64,000 nt of DNA from JAMXLO01 sp963791495 (GTDB taxonomy: Bacteria; Pseudomonadota; Alphaproteobacteria; Acetobacterales; Acetobacteraceae): the NCBI GenBank assembly GCA_963791495.1, contig CAWBST010000028.1:267376-331375 (forward strand). Direction: 5' to 3'. Below, one piece after another: positions 25,475 through 34,026 of the stretch. Each line of letters opens with the position of its first letter. The first letter of the stretch is position 1. Below the pieces are notes generated by a model. That model had not been told where the DNA came from. It was given only the letters and a program-made list of their open reading frames with translations, and searched no databases. The position numbers and the translations under genes were made by a program.

Positions 25475-26263
25475 ATGGTGACCAAGAGGGATATCCCGGC
25501 CCGTTCGATCAAGCGCTACGGCTGGGTGCCGGATCTGCCGGACGCACGCGACTACATGTACGCCGCCCCAGTGGCGACGATGGCGAAGCTGCCGACCAAG
25601 GTGGATCTTCGCTCGCACTGCCCGCCGGTCTACGATCAGGGGCAGTTGGGCAGTTGTACTGGCAACGCTATAGCCGGCGCCGTGCAGTTCGATCGCGAAA
25701 AGCAGAAACTCAAACCCGACTTCGTGCCGTCCCGCCTGTTCATCTACTACGGCGAGCGGGTCATCGAGGGGACCGTTGAATCGGATGCCGGTGCGATGAT
25801 CCGCGATGGCATCAAGGTGGTCGCCAAGCAGGGCGTGCCGCCAGAGAGTGACTGGCCCTACGACATCAGTAAGTTCGCGCAGAAGCCGCCACCGAAGGCG
25901 TTCGAAGACGCGCTGAAGGATCTGGCGGTGAGCTATAGCAAGGTATCGCCGGCTCTCAGCCAGATGAAGGGATGCTTGGCCTCAGGTTTCCCCTTCGTGT
26001 TCGGCTTCACCGTCTATGACAGTTTCGAGAGCCAGGACGTGGCTAAGACCGGTGTGGTGCCGATGCCAGCCACCGGCGAGAGCGTGCTGGGTGGCCATGC
26101 GGTCCTGGCCGTCGGCTACGATGATGGTCAACAGCGCTTCATCGTGCGGAACTCATGGGGCACCGGCTGGGGCATGCACGGCTACTTCACCATGCCCTAT
26201 GCTTACCTGACGGATCGGGGTCTCGCGAGCGACTTCTGGACAATCCGCCTGATCAAGTCCTGA
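25475..26263 (+). CDS. C1 family (papain-like) cysteine peptidase
   Basis: A 262-residue peptidase with the complete papain catalytic set: the oxyanion Gln and C61 in YDQGQLGSCTGNA, H208 in GGHAVLAVGY and N226 in IVRNSWGTGWG. It begins GWVPDLPDARDY, the short lead seen in bacterial stand-alone C1A peptidases; there is no signal peptide and no long inhibitory propeptide, so it is probably cytoplasmic or exported by a non-Sec route. The ATG has GGAGGG upstream. It faces, tail to tail, a chagasin-type cysteine protease inhibitor gene 41 bp away, which offers a natural control partner for a protease made without a propeptide. Confidence 0.92.
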   Translation: MVTKRDIPARSIKRYGWVPDLPDARDYMYAAPVATMAKLPTKVDLRSHCPPVYDQGQLGSCTGNAIAGAVQFDREKQKLKPDFVPSRLFIYYGERVIEGTVESDAGAMIRDGIKVVAKQGVPPESDWPYDISKFAQKPPPKAFEDALKDLAVSYSKVSPALSQMKGCLASGFPFVFGFTVYDSFESQDVAKTGVVPMPATGESVLGGHAVLAVGYDDGQQRFIVRNSWGTGWGMHGYFTMPYAYLTDRGLASDFWTIRLIKS

Positions 26264-26270
26264 CCTGAGC

Positions 26271-26294
26271 GGCGGCCCCGGGGGCACAGCCGCC
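26271..26294. terminator. possible shared terminator between peptidase and inhibitor genes
   Basis: GGCGGC (26271-26276) and GCCGCC (26289-26294) form a stem around a GC-rich 12-base loop in the 41-bp gap between two convergent genes. No T-run is present; assignment rests on position. Confidence 0.3.
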
Positions 26295-26304
26295 CTCGGG
26301 TCCG

Positions 26305-26616
26305 TCATCGCGTCACGCGCACATGCAACGCGAATGAGTTACCTACGGCGTCCTGCTGGAAGCTGCGGCTATACTGCATTGCGATGTCGCACTCACCGAC
26401 GACGGCACCTTTGATCTGCCACGTGTGCTCGCCCCCTTGTCCTGGCGGGCCGGTCGGACGCTCGAAGTGGTCGTTCAACACGACGCAGACGGGTTCGCCA
26501 TTTGCGAGGAAGGTCCATCGATAACCCGTGGTCGGGTTCTCCGCCAGGCGAAGCTCCATCACCTGACCGAACAGCAGGTCCAGCGTTTGTCCCGAGTAAC
26601 TTTGATCAACGACCAT
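26305..26616 (-). CDS. protease inhibitor I42 family protein (chagasin-like)
   Basis: A 103-residue immunoglobulin-like inhibitor. The chagasin loop L4 is clear in ENPTTGYRW; loop L2 appears as PPGQGGEHTW (GxGG type). Loop L6, normally RPW, reads YSRSFQQD and is not standard. There is no signal peptide, so inhibitor and peptidase should share the cytoplasm. The start is the ATG with GAGGAG upstream; a longer frame reads back into the DUF1491 gene. It lies convergent to the C1 peptidase and 28 nt after DUF1491. I42 proteins tightly bind papain-like enzymes, so a peptidase-inhibitor pair is the natural reading; the interaction is inferred. Confidence 0.85.
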   Translation of the reverse strand: MVVDQSYSGQTLDLLFGQVMELRLAENPTTGYRWTFLANGEPVCVVLNDHFERPTGPPGQGGEHTWQIKGAVVGECDIAMQYSRSFQQDAVGNSFALHVRVTR

Positions 26617-26644
26617 CACTTTGCGCTCCTCGCACTTCGATGGA

Positions 26645-26980
26645 TCACACCAGCTTCGCCTCGAACGGCGGCGACATGTCGCGCGAATCGAACTCCAGCA
26701 CCCAGATGTCCGGATCGAACCTGACCTGCCGTGCCACGTAGGCGTCGGCCGCCGCCTGATCGACCGGCGCGGTCCCGGTCGCACGCATCCACGCCAGCGC
26801 GCCATCAGCCGCGCGGACCTGGGATAACACGCAGAGTCCGTCACGCCCACGCAGGACCACCAGCACCCCGCCCGAGTCGGCATCGCCCTTGCGCAGCACG
26901 ACGCCTGCCCTCCCGTCCCGGTCAGCCATGCGCAGCGCCATCTTCACCCACAGTCCCGCCTTCAGCCGAGGCTCGGCCAT
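26645..26980 (-). CDS. DUF1491 family protein
   Basis: A 111-residue protein with the DUF1491 pattern: RLKAGLWVKMALRMAD, a GVVLRKGDADSGGVLV strand pair and a C-terminal DPDIWVLEFDSRD. The family is alphaproteobacterial, small and uncharacterised. It is first of a two-gene leftward unit with the chagasin-like gene. No membrane span and no catalytic motif are visible. It is divergent from the ABC-importer operon, 65 nt away. Assigned by motif recall. Confidence 0.78.
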   Translation of the reverse strand: MAEPRLKAGLWVKMALRMADRDGRAGVVLRKGDADSGGVLVVLRGRDGLCVLSQVRAADGALAWMRATGTAPVDQAAADAYVARQVRFDPDIWVLEFDSRDMSPPFEAKLV

Positions 26981-27045
26981 GCCATCTCCCCTATCGCGGC
27001 GGCATTGTGCAGGATGGGCGCATCACGGCGGAACCGAGTCCTCTC

Positions 27046-28026
27046 ATGCGATGGTTTGTCTCCCTGCTTGTGCTGCTTCTCGGCGTCACTGCGGCGCACG
27101 CCGAGGATGCGATCAGTTTCGGCCTCGACTGGGTAGCGGAGGCCGAATACGGCGGCTACTACCAGGCGCTGGCGACCGGGCTCTACGCCAAACGCGGGCT
27201 GAAGGTGACGATCCGCCAAGGCGGGCCCCAGGTGAACCAGATGCAGCTTATGATGGCGGGGCGGCTGGATTTCAACCTTGGTGGCGGTCGCGCCATCGAG
27301 TTCGTGCAGCAGGATTTGCCGTTCGTTGCCATCGCGGCGATGTTTCAGAAGGACCCGTCGGTGCTGATCGCGCATCCGGGACAAGGCAATGACAGTTTTA
27401 CCGCACTGAAGGGCAAGCCGATCCTGATCGGTGCCGATGCAAGGTCCGGCTGGTGGCGGTTCCTCGCCGCCAGGTTCGGTTACACGGATTCGCAGATCCG
27501 CCCCTACACATTCAATCTGCAGCCCTTCCTCGCCGACAAGACGCTGGTGCAGCAGGGCTATCTCGGCTCCGAGCCGTTTGCCATCGAGCAGCAGGCGCAT
27601 TTCAAGCCGGTCGTGCTGCTGCTGGCCGATGCGGGCTATGCCGGCTATGCCAACATCGTCACCACGAGCACGAAACTGGTGACCGAGAAGCCCGACGTGG
27701 TGCAACGCTTCATCGATGCGTCGATCGAGGGATGGTACTCGTATCTCTACGGCGATCCCGCGCCAGCAAACAGGCTGATCAAGCAGGACAATCCGGAGAT
27801 GCCCGACGCGCTGCTGAGCTATGGCCGCGACGTGATGAAGACGCGCGGGATTGTCGACTCCGGCGATGCGCAGAAGCTTGGCGTTGGCGCCATGACAGAC
27901 GCGCGGTGGGCAGAGTTCTATCGATCGATGGCCGATGTCGGCGTGTATCCCAAAGGGCTGGACGTGACGAAAGCCTACACGCTGCAGTTTGTGGACAAGC
28001 GCGTAGGGATGGAGCTGAAGCGATAG
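27046..28026 (+). CDS. ABC transporter substrate-binding protein, NMT1/THI5-like
   Basis: A 326-residue periplasmic binding protein. Residues 1-19 are a Sec signal peptide ending AHA before EDA. The mature start, ISFGLDWVAEAEYGGYYQAL, followed by GLYAKRGLKV, is typical of the NMT1/THI5-like and SsuA/TauA families that bind pyrimidine precursors, sulfonates or aromatic acids. The DWVAEAEYGGYYQA form is nearest to the pyrimidine-precursor (ThiY-like) group, a judgement by eye. It heads a three-gene importer operon with an ATPase after 35 nt and a permease overlapping that. No riboswitch was recognised upstream. Confidence 0.87.
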   Translation: MRWFVSLLVLLLGVTAAHAEDAISFGLDWVAEAEYGGYYQALATGLYAKRGLKVTIRQGGPQVNQMQLMMAGRLDFNLGGGRAIEFVQQDLPFVAIAAMFQKDPSVLIAHPGQGNDSFTALKGKPILIGADARSGWWRFLAARFGYTDSQIRPYTFNLQPFLADKTLVQQGYLGSEPFAIEQQAHFKPVVLLLADAGYAGYANIVTTSTKLVTEKPDVVQRFIDASIEGWYSYLYGDPAPANRLIKQDNPEMPDALLSYGRDVMKTRGIVDSGDAQKLGVGAMTDARWAEFYRSMADVGVYPKGLDVTKAYTLQFVDKRVGMELKR

Positions 28027-28061
28027 CGTGTCGGCCCTGTATCCGTCTGCGTGGCATTGAT

Positions 28062-28799
28062 ATGCTGCAACTCTCCGCAGTCGGGCGTCGTTTCGGCGCG
28101 GTTGAGGCGTTGCGAGATGTCTCGCTGACGATCGGTGCACGGGACTTTGTAGCGCTGCTCGGACCATCTGGCTGCGGAAAGTCAACGCTACTGCGACTGA
28201 TCGCCGGGCTGGACCAGCCGGATACCGGCCGAATGATCTGGGATGAAGGCCATCAGCCGCGAGCAGGTGAAATCGGCTTCGTGTTCCAGGACGCCACTCT
28301 GCTGCCCTGGGCGAGTGCCGCCGACAACGTGTTCCTGCCGCTGCGGATTTCCGGCGTCTCGCACGCGCAGGCGATGCCGCAGGTAAACGAAGCGCTGCAC
28401 CGCGTCGGCCTTGACGGCTTCGAGTCTGCGCGCCCGCGGCAGCTTTCCGGTGGGATGCGCATGCGCGTCTCCATTGCGCGCGCCTTGGTGACGCGCCCTC
28501 GTCTGTTGCTGATGGACGAACCGTTCGCCGCGCTCGACGAATTCACCCGTCATAAGCTGCAGGAAGATCTGCTGTCGTTGTGGCAGGAACTCGGCTGCAC
28601 CGTCGTGTTCGTGACTCACTCGATCTACGAGGCATCCTTCCTCGCACGACGCATCGTGCTGATGACACCGCGGCCCGGGCGGATCCATCGCGAGATCGCC
28701 TCGCCGCTGCGTCCTGACGCGGAATCACGACTGGACCCGGCCTATGCCGCACTGGTGGCGCATGTGACACACGAGATGCAGCGCGCGCTCACGGCATGA
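28062..28799 (+). CDS. ABC transporter ATP-binding protein (SsuB/TauB type)
   Basis: A 245-residue ATPase: Walker A GPSGCGKST, Q-loop VFQDATLLPW (the LLPW form is typical of the nitrate/sulfonate/taurine and pyrimidine-precursor families), signature LSGGMRMR, Walker B LLLMDEPFAALDE and H-loop VTHSIYEA. It energises import of the ligand bound by the protein encoded upstream. The ATG at 28062 gives the expected start LQLSAVGRRFGAVEAL; it lies 35 nt after the binding-protein stop. Its stop overlaps the permease start by 4 nt. Confidence 0.92.
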   Translation: MLQLSAVGRRFGAVEALRDVSLTIGARDFVALLGPSGCGKSTLLRLIAGLDQPDTGRMIWDEGHQPRAGEIGFVFQDATLLPWASAADNVFLPLRISGVSHAQAMPQVNEALHRVGLDGFESARPRQLSGGMRMRVSIARALVTRPRLLLMDEPFAALDEFTRHKLQEDLLSLWQELGCTVVFVTHSIYEASFLARRIVLMTPRPGRIHREIASPLRPDAESRLDPAYAALVAHVTHEMQRALTA

Positions 28800-29546
28800 A
28801 ATACGCACCAGCCCTGTTCGGACTCGCTGCATTGCTTGCGTGGGAAGCGGCCGTACGGATAACCGACGTGCCGTCCTATCTGGTGCCCGGGCCTCTGGCG
28901 ATCTTCGCCGCGTTCATGGCCGACCCAGCGGGGCTTCTCTGGTCATTGGGATCGACGCTGCTGGTGACGTTCGCGGCACTGCTGGTCGCGGCATCGCTGG
29001 GCGTCGTGCTCGCGGTGGCGATCGCATCGAGCAGATTGCTCGCCGCGGCAATCCAGCCATGGGCTGTGGTACTTCAGGTCACGCCCATCGTCGCAATCGC
29101 GCCGCTGATCATCATTTGGGTCGGCGATCCGTTCGCCTCGCTGGTGGCCTGCGCGACGATCGTCGCGTTCTTTCCGGTGTTCGCGAACACCGCGGCCGGG
29201 ACTGGCATCGGCACCAGCCGATCTGGCCGATCTGTTCCGACTGTACGGCGCAAGCCGCTTCGCGACACTGTGGCTGCTGCGCCTGCCAGCAGCGTTGCCT
29301 TACTTCCTCGCAGGCCTGCGCATCTCCGGCGGATTGGCGCTGGTCGGCGCGGTCGTGGCGGAGTTCGTCGCAGGCTCCGGCGGCTTCGCGTCAGGGTTGG
29401 CGTATCGCATTCTGGAGGCGGGTTATCGCCTACAGGTGCCGCGCATGTTCGCCGCCCTGGTGCTACTGTCGCTGGCAGGGATCGCGATCAATTTCGGTCT
29501 CGGCGCGTTCGCCGCGGCAGTCATGCGCCGTCGCGGCGAAACCTGA
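28796..29546 (+). CDS. ABC transporter permease (SsuC/TauC type), frame broken
   Basis: The N-terminal ~135 residues, with four to five spans (to FPVFANTAAG), are in one frame; the rest (LASAPADLADLFRLYGASRF to AAVMRRRGET) is one frame further on. Removing a single base near 29201 joins them into 249 residues, the standard size, with the EAA-type loop LFRLYGAS in place. The ATG overlaps the ATPase stop. As written the protein would leave frame before that loop and be inactive. Because other conserved genes here show the same kind of break, I favour a sequence error over real loss. Confidence 0.82.
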
Positions 29547-29549
29547 AGA

Positions 29550-30875
29550 TCACTCCGCCGCGTCCCTCCACCCGGTCGACCGCACCACATGCTGCAGCCG
29601 GTCGCGGTATGCGTCCTGCCAGTCGTCCGCCGCCAGGATCGCCTCGCCGCTACGCACCTGCCTGAAGATGTCCGGTTGATCCACGCAAGGCGGCACCTCA
29701 CCCTTCTCGCGCAACGCCCGCGCCGCCATCAGCAGCCGCCGCCGCGTGCGCGTGATCATCTGATCGCTCGGTGCCAGATGCTCGAACGAGTGATCGACGA
29801 TCTCGCCCATGCTTTCGGTGATCGCCTGGTCCTGCATCGCGATGTGCGTGATGCCGGTATAGATCACGTCGTTGCGCTGCGCCTCGCGATCGATGAGGTA
29901 GTCGTTCGCCGCGTTTTGCACCGGACGGAAGCGCCCGAACCAGTCGGTGGTGTTCGGCTGCAGTTCCGGTGCCGCCGTGGAACCCGGGATCGGCGCGCCG
30001 CCCGACAGTGTCGCCGTGCGCGACGCCTGCTTCCAGGTCCACCCGACGAACATCACATGCGTGTCGTCCATCGGCACCCAGGCGCGCGCGATCACGCGAT
30101 CCATGAAGTCGCCCTGCGGGATGAAGGTCCAGAACGGGAAGCCGAAATGCGCAAAGCGCCAATAGGTCTTGTCATCCTCGGCCGGACGATAGGCGCAGTA
30201 CATCGTGCCCCAGTCAGTATCCCTCACATGATAGTCGGGCGCGCGGTTGCTGACCTGGTACATCAGCCAGTTGTCCGGATCGACCTGCTCGGGCTGGACG
30301 GACCCGACATGCAGCCAGCTGAAATGCGAGGTGTCGATGTCGCCTTCCAGCGCCTGCAGCCAGTTGCACTCGCGCTGCGTGAACGTGATCGAGAGATCGC
30401 TTTCCGGCAGCAGCGTCGCCTCGATCTCCGGCATCGGCGGCGCCTCTTCGCGCGCGCCCATGTAGACCCAGATCACGCCAGCGCGTTCCGTCACCTTGTA
30501 GGCCTTTGTATGAATCTTCTGCTGCACCTTCTGCCGGAAGTCGTGCTCCGGCGGCAGGTTCGGCATGTCGACACAGTTGCCTTCGACGTCGTACTTCCAG
30601 CCGTGATAGACGCAGCGCAGGCCGCCCTCCTCGTTCCGTCCATAGAACAGCGAGGCGCAACGATGCGGGCAGCGATGGTCCATCACACCGACGCGACCCG
30701 CGTGGTCGCGGAACGCGACCAGCCGCTCGCCCAGCAACATCAGCCGCAGCGGATCGCCGCCGGCGACGACCTCCGATGATTTCACAGCCGGCAGCCAATA
30801 CTGCCGCATCAGGTCGCCCATCATGGTGCCTGGGCCGACCCGGGTAAGCTGTTCGCTCTCAATCGCATTCGTCAT
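29550..30875 (-). CDS. aromatic ring-hydroxylating dioxygenase, Rieske oxygenase alpha subunit
   Basis: A 441-residue oxygenase. Rieske [2Fe-2S] ligands C69, H71 (CPHRCA) and C88, H91 (CVYHGW) are intact. The mononuclear iron site follows in EGDIDTSHFSWLH with H184 and H189. The N-terminus (RVGPGTMMGDLMRQYWLPA) is that of the phthalate 4,5-dioxygenase-type group, which works as a homotrimer with a separate reductase. No ferredoxin or reductase gene is adjacent. The start is the ATG with GGGAGAG upstream. Divergent from an MFS carrier, 264 bp away, a pairing that suggests uptake and oxidation of the same aromatic acid; substrate unproven. Confidence 0.9.
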   Translation of the reverse strand: MTNAIESEQLTRVGPGTMMGDLMRQYWLPAVKSSEVVAGGDPLRLMLLGERLVAFRDHAGRVGVMDHRCPHRCASLFYGRNEEGGLRCVYHGWKYDVEGNCVDMPNLPPEHDFRQKVQQKIHTKAYKVTERAGVIWVYMGAREEAPPMPEIEATLLPESDLSITFTQRECNWLQALEGDIDTSHFSWLHVGSVQPEQVDPDNWLMYQVSNRAPDYHVRDTDWGTMYCAYRPAEDDKTYWRFAHFGFPFWTFIPQGDFMDRVIARAWVPMDDTHVMFVGWTWKQASRTATLSGGAPIPGSTAAPELQPNTTDWFGRFRPVQNAANDYLIDREAQRNDVIYTGITHIAMQDQAITESMGEIVDHSFEHLAPSDQMITRTRRRLLMAARALREKGEVPPCVDQPDIFRQVRSGEAILAADDWQDAYRDRLQHVVRSTGWRDAAE

Positions 30876-31139
30876 GGCTTCTCTCCCTGTCGTCATCGTC
30901 GGCCGGCACCTTGATGCTGGCAAGCCCCGTCCGTCTGTCTTATGATAGATTTGACGGCGGGCAAAAGAACCGGCCGACACCCGTACGCCACGAGGGCGGA
31001 CGGGGAGAACGTGCGTACGCCGCAGTCGCAGGGAGTGCAGCCGAGCCGAAAAAATTCGCCGCCGAACAAAGCCGTCACCGTAATCGTCACTGCGCTCGCG
31101 CGACTGCCTTGCCGAACCTGACGAAACTGGGAGGACGTA

Positions 31140-32555
31140 ATGCTCGAACACCTGGAGCAGCAGAAAAAGCTGACAGGCAATCAGTGGCGCATCATCGCCA
31201 CGGCGAACCTCGGCGACATGCTCGACTTCTTCGACTTCTTCCTGATCGGATACGTGCTGGCCTTCATCATCGGCTCCTGGCAACTGACATTCGGCCAGTC
31301 GGCGATGATCCTGCTGTCCTCGGGCCTCGGCGCCGTCCCCGGAGCGTTCTTCTGGGGGTGGATGGCAGACCGCTTCGGCCGCCGCAAGATCTTCATGGCC
31401 ACCGCACTGAACGTCGCGATCGCTACCGGCATCATGGCACTGACCCCCGGTCAGGACGCCTTCGTGCCCGGCTGGCTGTTCCTCGCGTTCTTCCGCTTCT
31501 TCGTCGGCTTCGGCAATGCCGGCCTGATCGCCGTCGACATTCCGCTGGTACAGGAGTTCGTCCCCGCGTACAAGCGCGGCTGGGTGAGCGGACTGACCAC
31601 TGTGCTGCTACCGGCAGGCAACCTGTTGGGCGCTGTGTCGGGCGCGTTCCTCGCTCCAGTGATCGGCTGGCGCGGCTTGTTCCTGGTCGGCCTCGCGCCC
31701 GCGGCGCTCGTGCTCATGATCCGCTATTGGATCCCGGAATCGCCGCACTGGCTGCTCCGCAGAGGCCGGATGGAGGAGGCACGCAAGTCGCTTGCCTGGG
31801 CACTGCAGGTCGATCCGCGGCAGATCACGCTGCCCACCAGCATTCCCGACGAAGTGAAGGCGGTGCCGTGGGTGCAGTTGTTCCGCTATCCGCGCAGCGT
31901 GGCAGCGTCCTGCCTTACCGCGATCAGCCAGACCGGCGGCGTCGGACTGCTGCTGTGGATCACCGCGCTGTTCGTGATGGTGCTGCGGATCACGCCGGCC
32001 GAGGCCTCCTACCTGATGATCTACGTCAGCCTCGTCGGGATCGCCGGCCGTCTTCTATGCTCGTACATGTCCGATGCGATCGGCCGCAGAGCGTCGGGTA
32101 TGATCATCGGCTATGGCGGGGCGATCACCATGGCGCTCGCTGGCTACCTGAACAGCGTATGGCTCGGCGGCGTGTCGTTGTTCTTCGTGCTGGTGATGAT
32201 CCAGCGCTTCTTCGGCGACGGGAGCTACGCGATCATCGGACCCTATATCGCGGAGGTATGGCCTGCCAAGCTGCGCGCGAGCGGCATGGGCCTGGGCTAT
32301 GGCGTCGGCAATCTCGGCAAGATCATCGGGCCTCTCGGCCTGGCACTGATCATCGGTTCATCCAACTACGTCAGCCCGAAGGCGACGCTTGACGCGATCG
32401 CCCCGGCGTTCCTCTACTTGGCGTTCTGGTATGCGCTCGCTGCGACCGCGTTCTGGCTGGTGGCCTTCGAGACGAAGGGGCGTTCGATCGACGAGATCGA
32501 CAGTTCCCTGGCGGAAGCCGCCGCGGTGGAGGGGAGAGAGGCGCGGGCGACGTAG
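31140..32555 (+). CDS. MFS transporter, aromatic acid/metabolite:H+ symporter-like
   Basis: A 471-residue carrier with 12 spans. ANLGDMLDFFDFFLIGYVLA is the first helix with the acidic D-x-x-D/F-D pattern of the AAHS and sugar-porter related groups; GWMADRFGRRKIF is the A-motif between spans 2 and 3; PESPHWLLRRGRMEEA follows span 6, as in metabolite:H+ symporters; SDAIGRRASG repeats the A-motif in the second half. The ATG has GGGAGG upstream. It is divergent from the Rieske oxygenase gene and is followed after 15 nt by a hydrolase, so the three may serve one degradation route. Confidence 0.88.
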   Translation: MLEHLEQQKKLTGNQWRIIATANLGDMLDFFDFFLIGYVLAFIIGSWQLTFGQSAMILLSSGLGAVPGAFFWGWMADRFGRRKIFMATALNVAIATGIMALTPGQDAFVPGWLFLAFFRFFVGFGNAGLIAVDIPLVQEFVPAYKRGWVSGLTTVLLPAGNLLGAVSGAFLAPVIGWRGLFLVGLAPAALVLMIRYWIPESPHWLLRRGRMEEARKSLAWALQVDPRQITLPTSIPDEVKAVPWVQLFRYPRSVAASCLTAISQTGGVGLLLWITALFVMVLRITPAEASYLMIYVSLVGIAGRLLCSYMSDAIGRRASGMIIGYGGAITMALAGYLNSVWLGGVSLFFVLVMIQRFFGDGSYAIIGPYIAEVWPAKLRASGMGLGYGVGNLGKIIGPLGLALIIGSSNYVSPKATLDAIAPAFLYLAFWYALAATAFWLVAFETKGRSIDEIDSSLAEAAAVEGREARAT

Positions 32556-32570
32556 CGATGCCAACAACTG

Positions 32571-33309
32571 GTGAGTGATGTCGTCGCTGGCAAGCCACTG
32601 ACACGGTTCGCGCTGTCCTGCGCGGTCTCTTGGTTGCTGGTGACGACATCGCTCGCCGAGGTTCCGTACCGCACCCTCGTTCCGACGGGAAGCACGCCGC
32701 ATCCGGCGGTTCTGCTTGTCCCCGGATGCTCGGGCTTCGCCGCAAACAACGGGATCAACGTCTACGACGAACGCGCCGCCGCGCTGCAGGCAGCCGGCTT
32801 TTTCGTGGTGTATGTGGACTACATTGGCAAGCGCATGCAGAGCAATTGCGCTCACGTCGGCCAGGCCGAGGTGAGCGCAGACATATCGGAAGCAATCGCA
32901 TGGACGGCCGGCCAGACCGGCGTTGACGCGCGCAAGATATCAGTCATCGGCTGGTCATATGGCGCCGGCGGAGGTACTGGCAGCGCTGAGGGACGCGCCA
33001 CCAGAAGCCCCGATTGCGAAGGCCGTGCTGTATTATCCCGTCTGCCGCGGCGCGGGCCCATGGTCCGCAAGCGTGTCCGCTCTCATGCTGCTGGGTGCAG
33101 CCGACGACATCGCGTTACCGGCTCTGTGCAACGCGGTGACCAGCGGCATGCCGCCAGAGAAGCTGCGGGTGATCACCTATCCGAATGCCCGGCACGGGTT
33201 CGACATGCGAGGTCTTCCCGACCCGGCGGGCCAGCCATCCGGCACCCCTGGCTACAATGCGGAGGCCAGCAATGCGTCCTGGGCAGCCGTGAGCGAATTC
33301 CTGCAGTAG
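32571..33309 (+). CDS. dienelactone hydrolase-like alpha/beta hydrolase, frame broken
   Basis: An alpha/beta hydrolase of about 245 residues when one G near 32973 is removed: frame one runs to GWSYGAGG, frame two continues VLAALRDAPPEAPIAKAVLYYP. The catalytic triad is recognisable: Ser in GWSYG, Asp in LGAADDI, His in NARHGFD. DLH enzymes proper use Cys, so this is a Ser-type relative. A hydrophobic segment at residues 10-30 followed by SLAEVP suggests a signal peptide and periplasmic location. The GTG start lies 15 nt after the MFS stop. As written the protein loses the Asp and His. Probably a sequence error. Confidence 0.72.
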
Positions 33310-33416
33310 CGGCCCGCAAGGGCGGCGGGGGCCGCGGGAGGGCCTGCATCAGTGTTCCGAAGTTCCACCCAACATTGCAGCGTCGCCGTAGCTCAGATGC
33401 CGGAGATAAGAGCGCA

Positions 33417-33896
33417 ATGATATTCTCGCTGAGGCGCTTGTCCCAGGATGAGATGAACCAAGCTGCTATCATCCATCGAATAGCGTTTGACGAGCGACTG
33501 CCGTGGCTGTCTGGGCTTCACACACCCGACCAGGACCGAGCATTCTTCCGAGATCGTGTGTTCCACCAGAGTGAGGTTTGGGGCGCGATCAAAGACGAAG
33601 TAATTGGCTTCATAGCTTTCAGGCAAGGCTGGGTTGATCAGCTTTACGTCCTGCCCCCTTGGCAAGGTCGGGGTGCTGGCCGCGCTTTGTTGCAACTTGC
33701 AAAGACAACATGGCCTAGTCTGATGCTCTGGACCTTTCAACGGAATGCACCAGCCCGCCGCTTCTACGAGAAGGAAGGGTTCGTTGCGGTCAGGGAGACA
33801 GACGGCAGTGGCAACGAGGAGCGCGAGCCGGACGTACTTTACCTGTGGAAACGAGCAGTGGTGGCTTCCGCGACCGACGAGCAGCTGTTGCCATAG
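33417..33896 (+). CDS. GNAT family N-acetyltransferase
   Basis: A 159-residue acetyltransferase. The acetyl-CoA loop is PPWQGRGAGRALLQLA (Q/R-x-x-G-x-G/A form) after the VDQLYVLP strand; NAPARRFYEKEGFVAVRET is the C-terminal helix-strand motif. Substrate may be a small amine, an antibiotic or a protein N-terminus. The ATG follows a weak purine run. Base composition of this gene and of the next one is visibly lower in GC than the flanks, hinting at separate acquisition. It lies about 108 nt after the hydrolase gene, so co-transcription is uncertain. Confidence 0.86.
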   Translation: MIFSLRRLSQDEMNQAAIIHRIAFDERLPWLSGLHTPDQDRAFFRDRVFHQSEVWGAIKDEVIGFIAFRQGWVDQLYVLPPWQGRGAGRALLQLAKTTWPSLMLWTFQRNAPARRFYEKEGFVAVRETDGSGNEEREPDVLYLWKRAVVASATDEQLLP

Positions 33897-34026
33897 CGCC
33901 ACGTGCAGCTTATCTGGCTGGCAGATTTTGCGACGGTTCGCGGTCTCGACAATATAAGAGCCGTCCGAATGTGAAGCCGTGAAGTTCACATAAGAAAGGG
34001 CGGTTATACCGATGGCGGCCCAGCAC

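Noticed and set aside
27000..27045. TPP riboswitch before the THI5/NMT1-type importer
   Set aside because: The upstream sequence is short and lacks the CTGAGA and related conserved thi-box strings; I saw no riboswitch.
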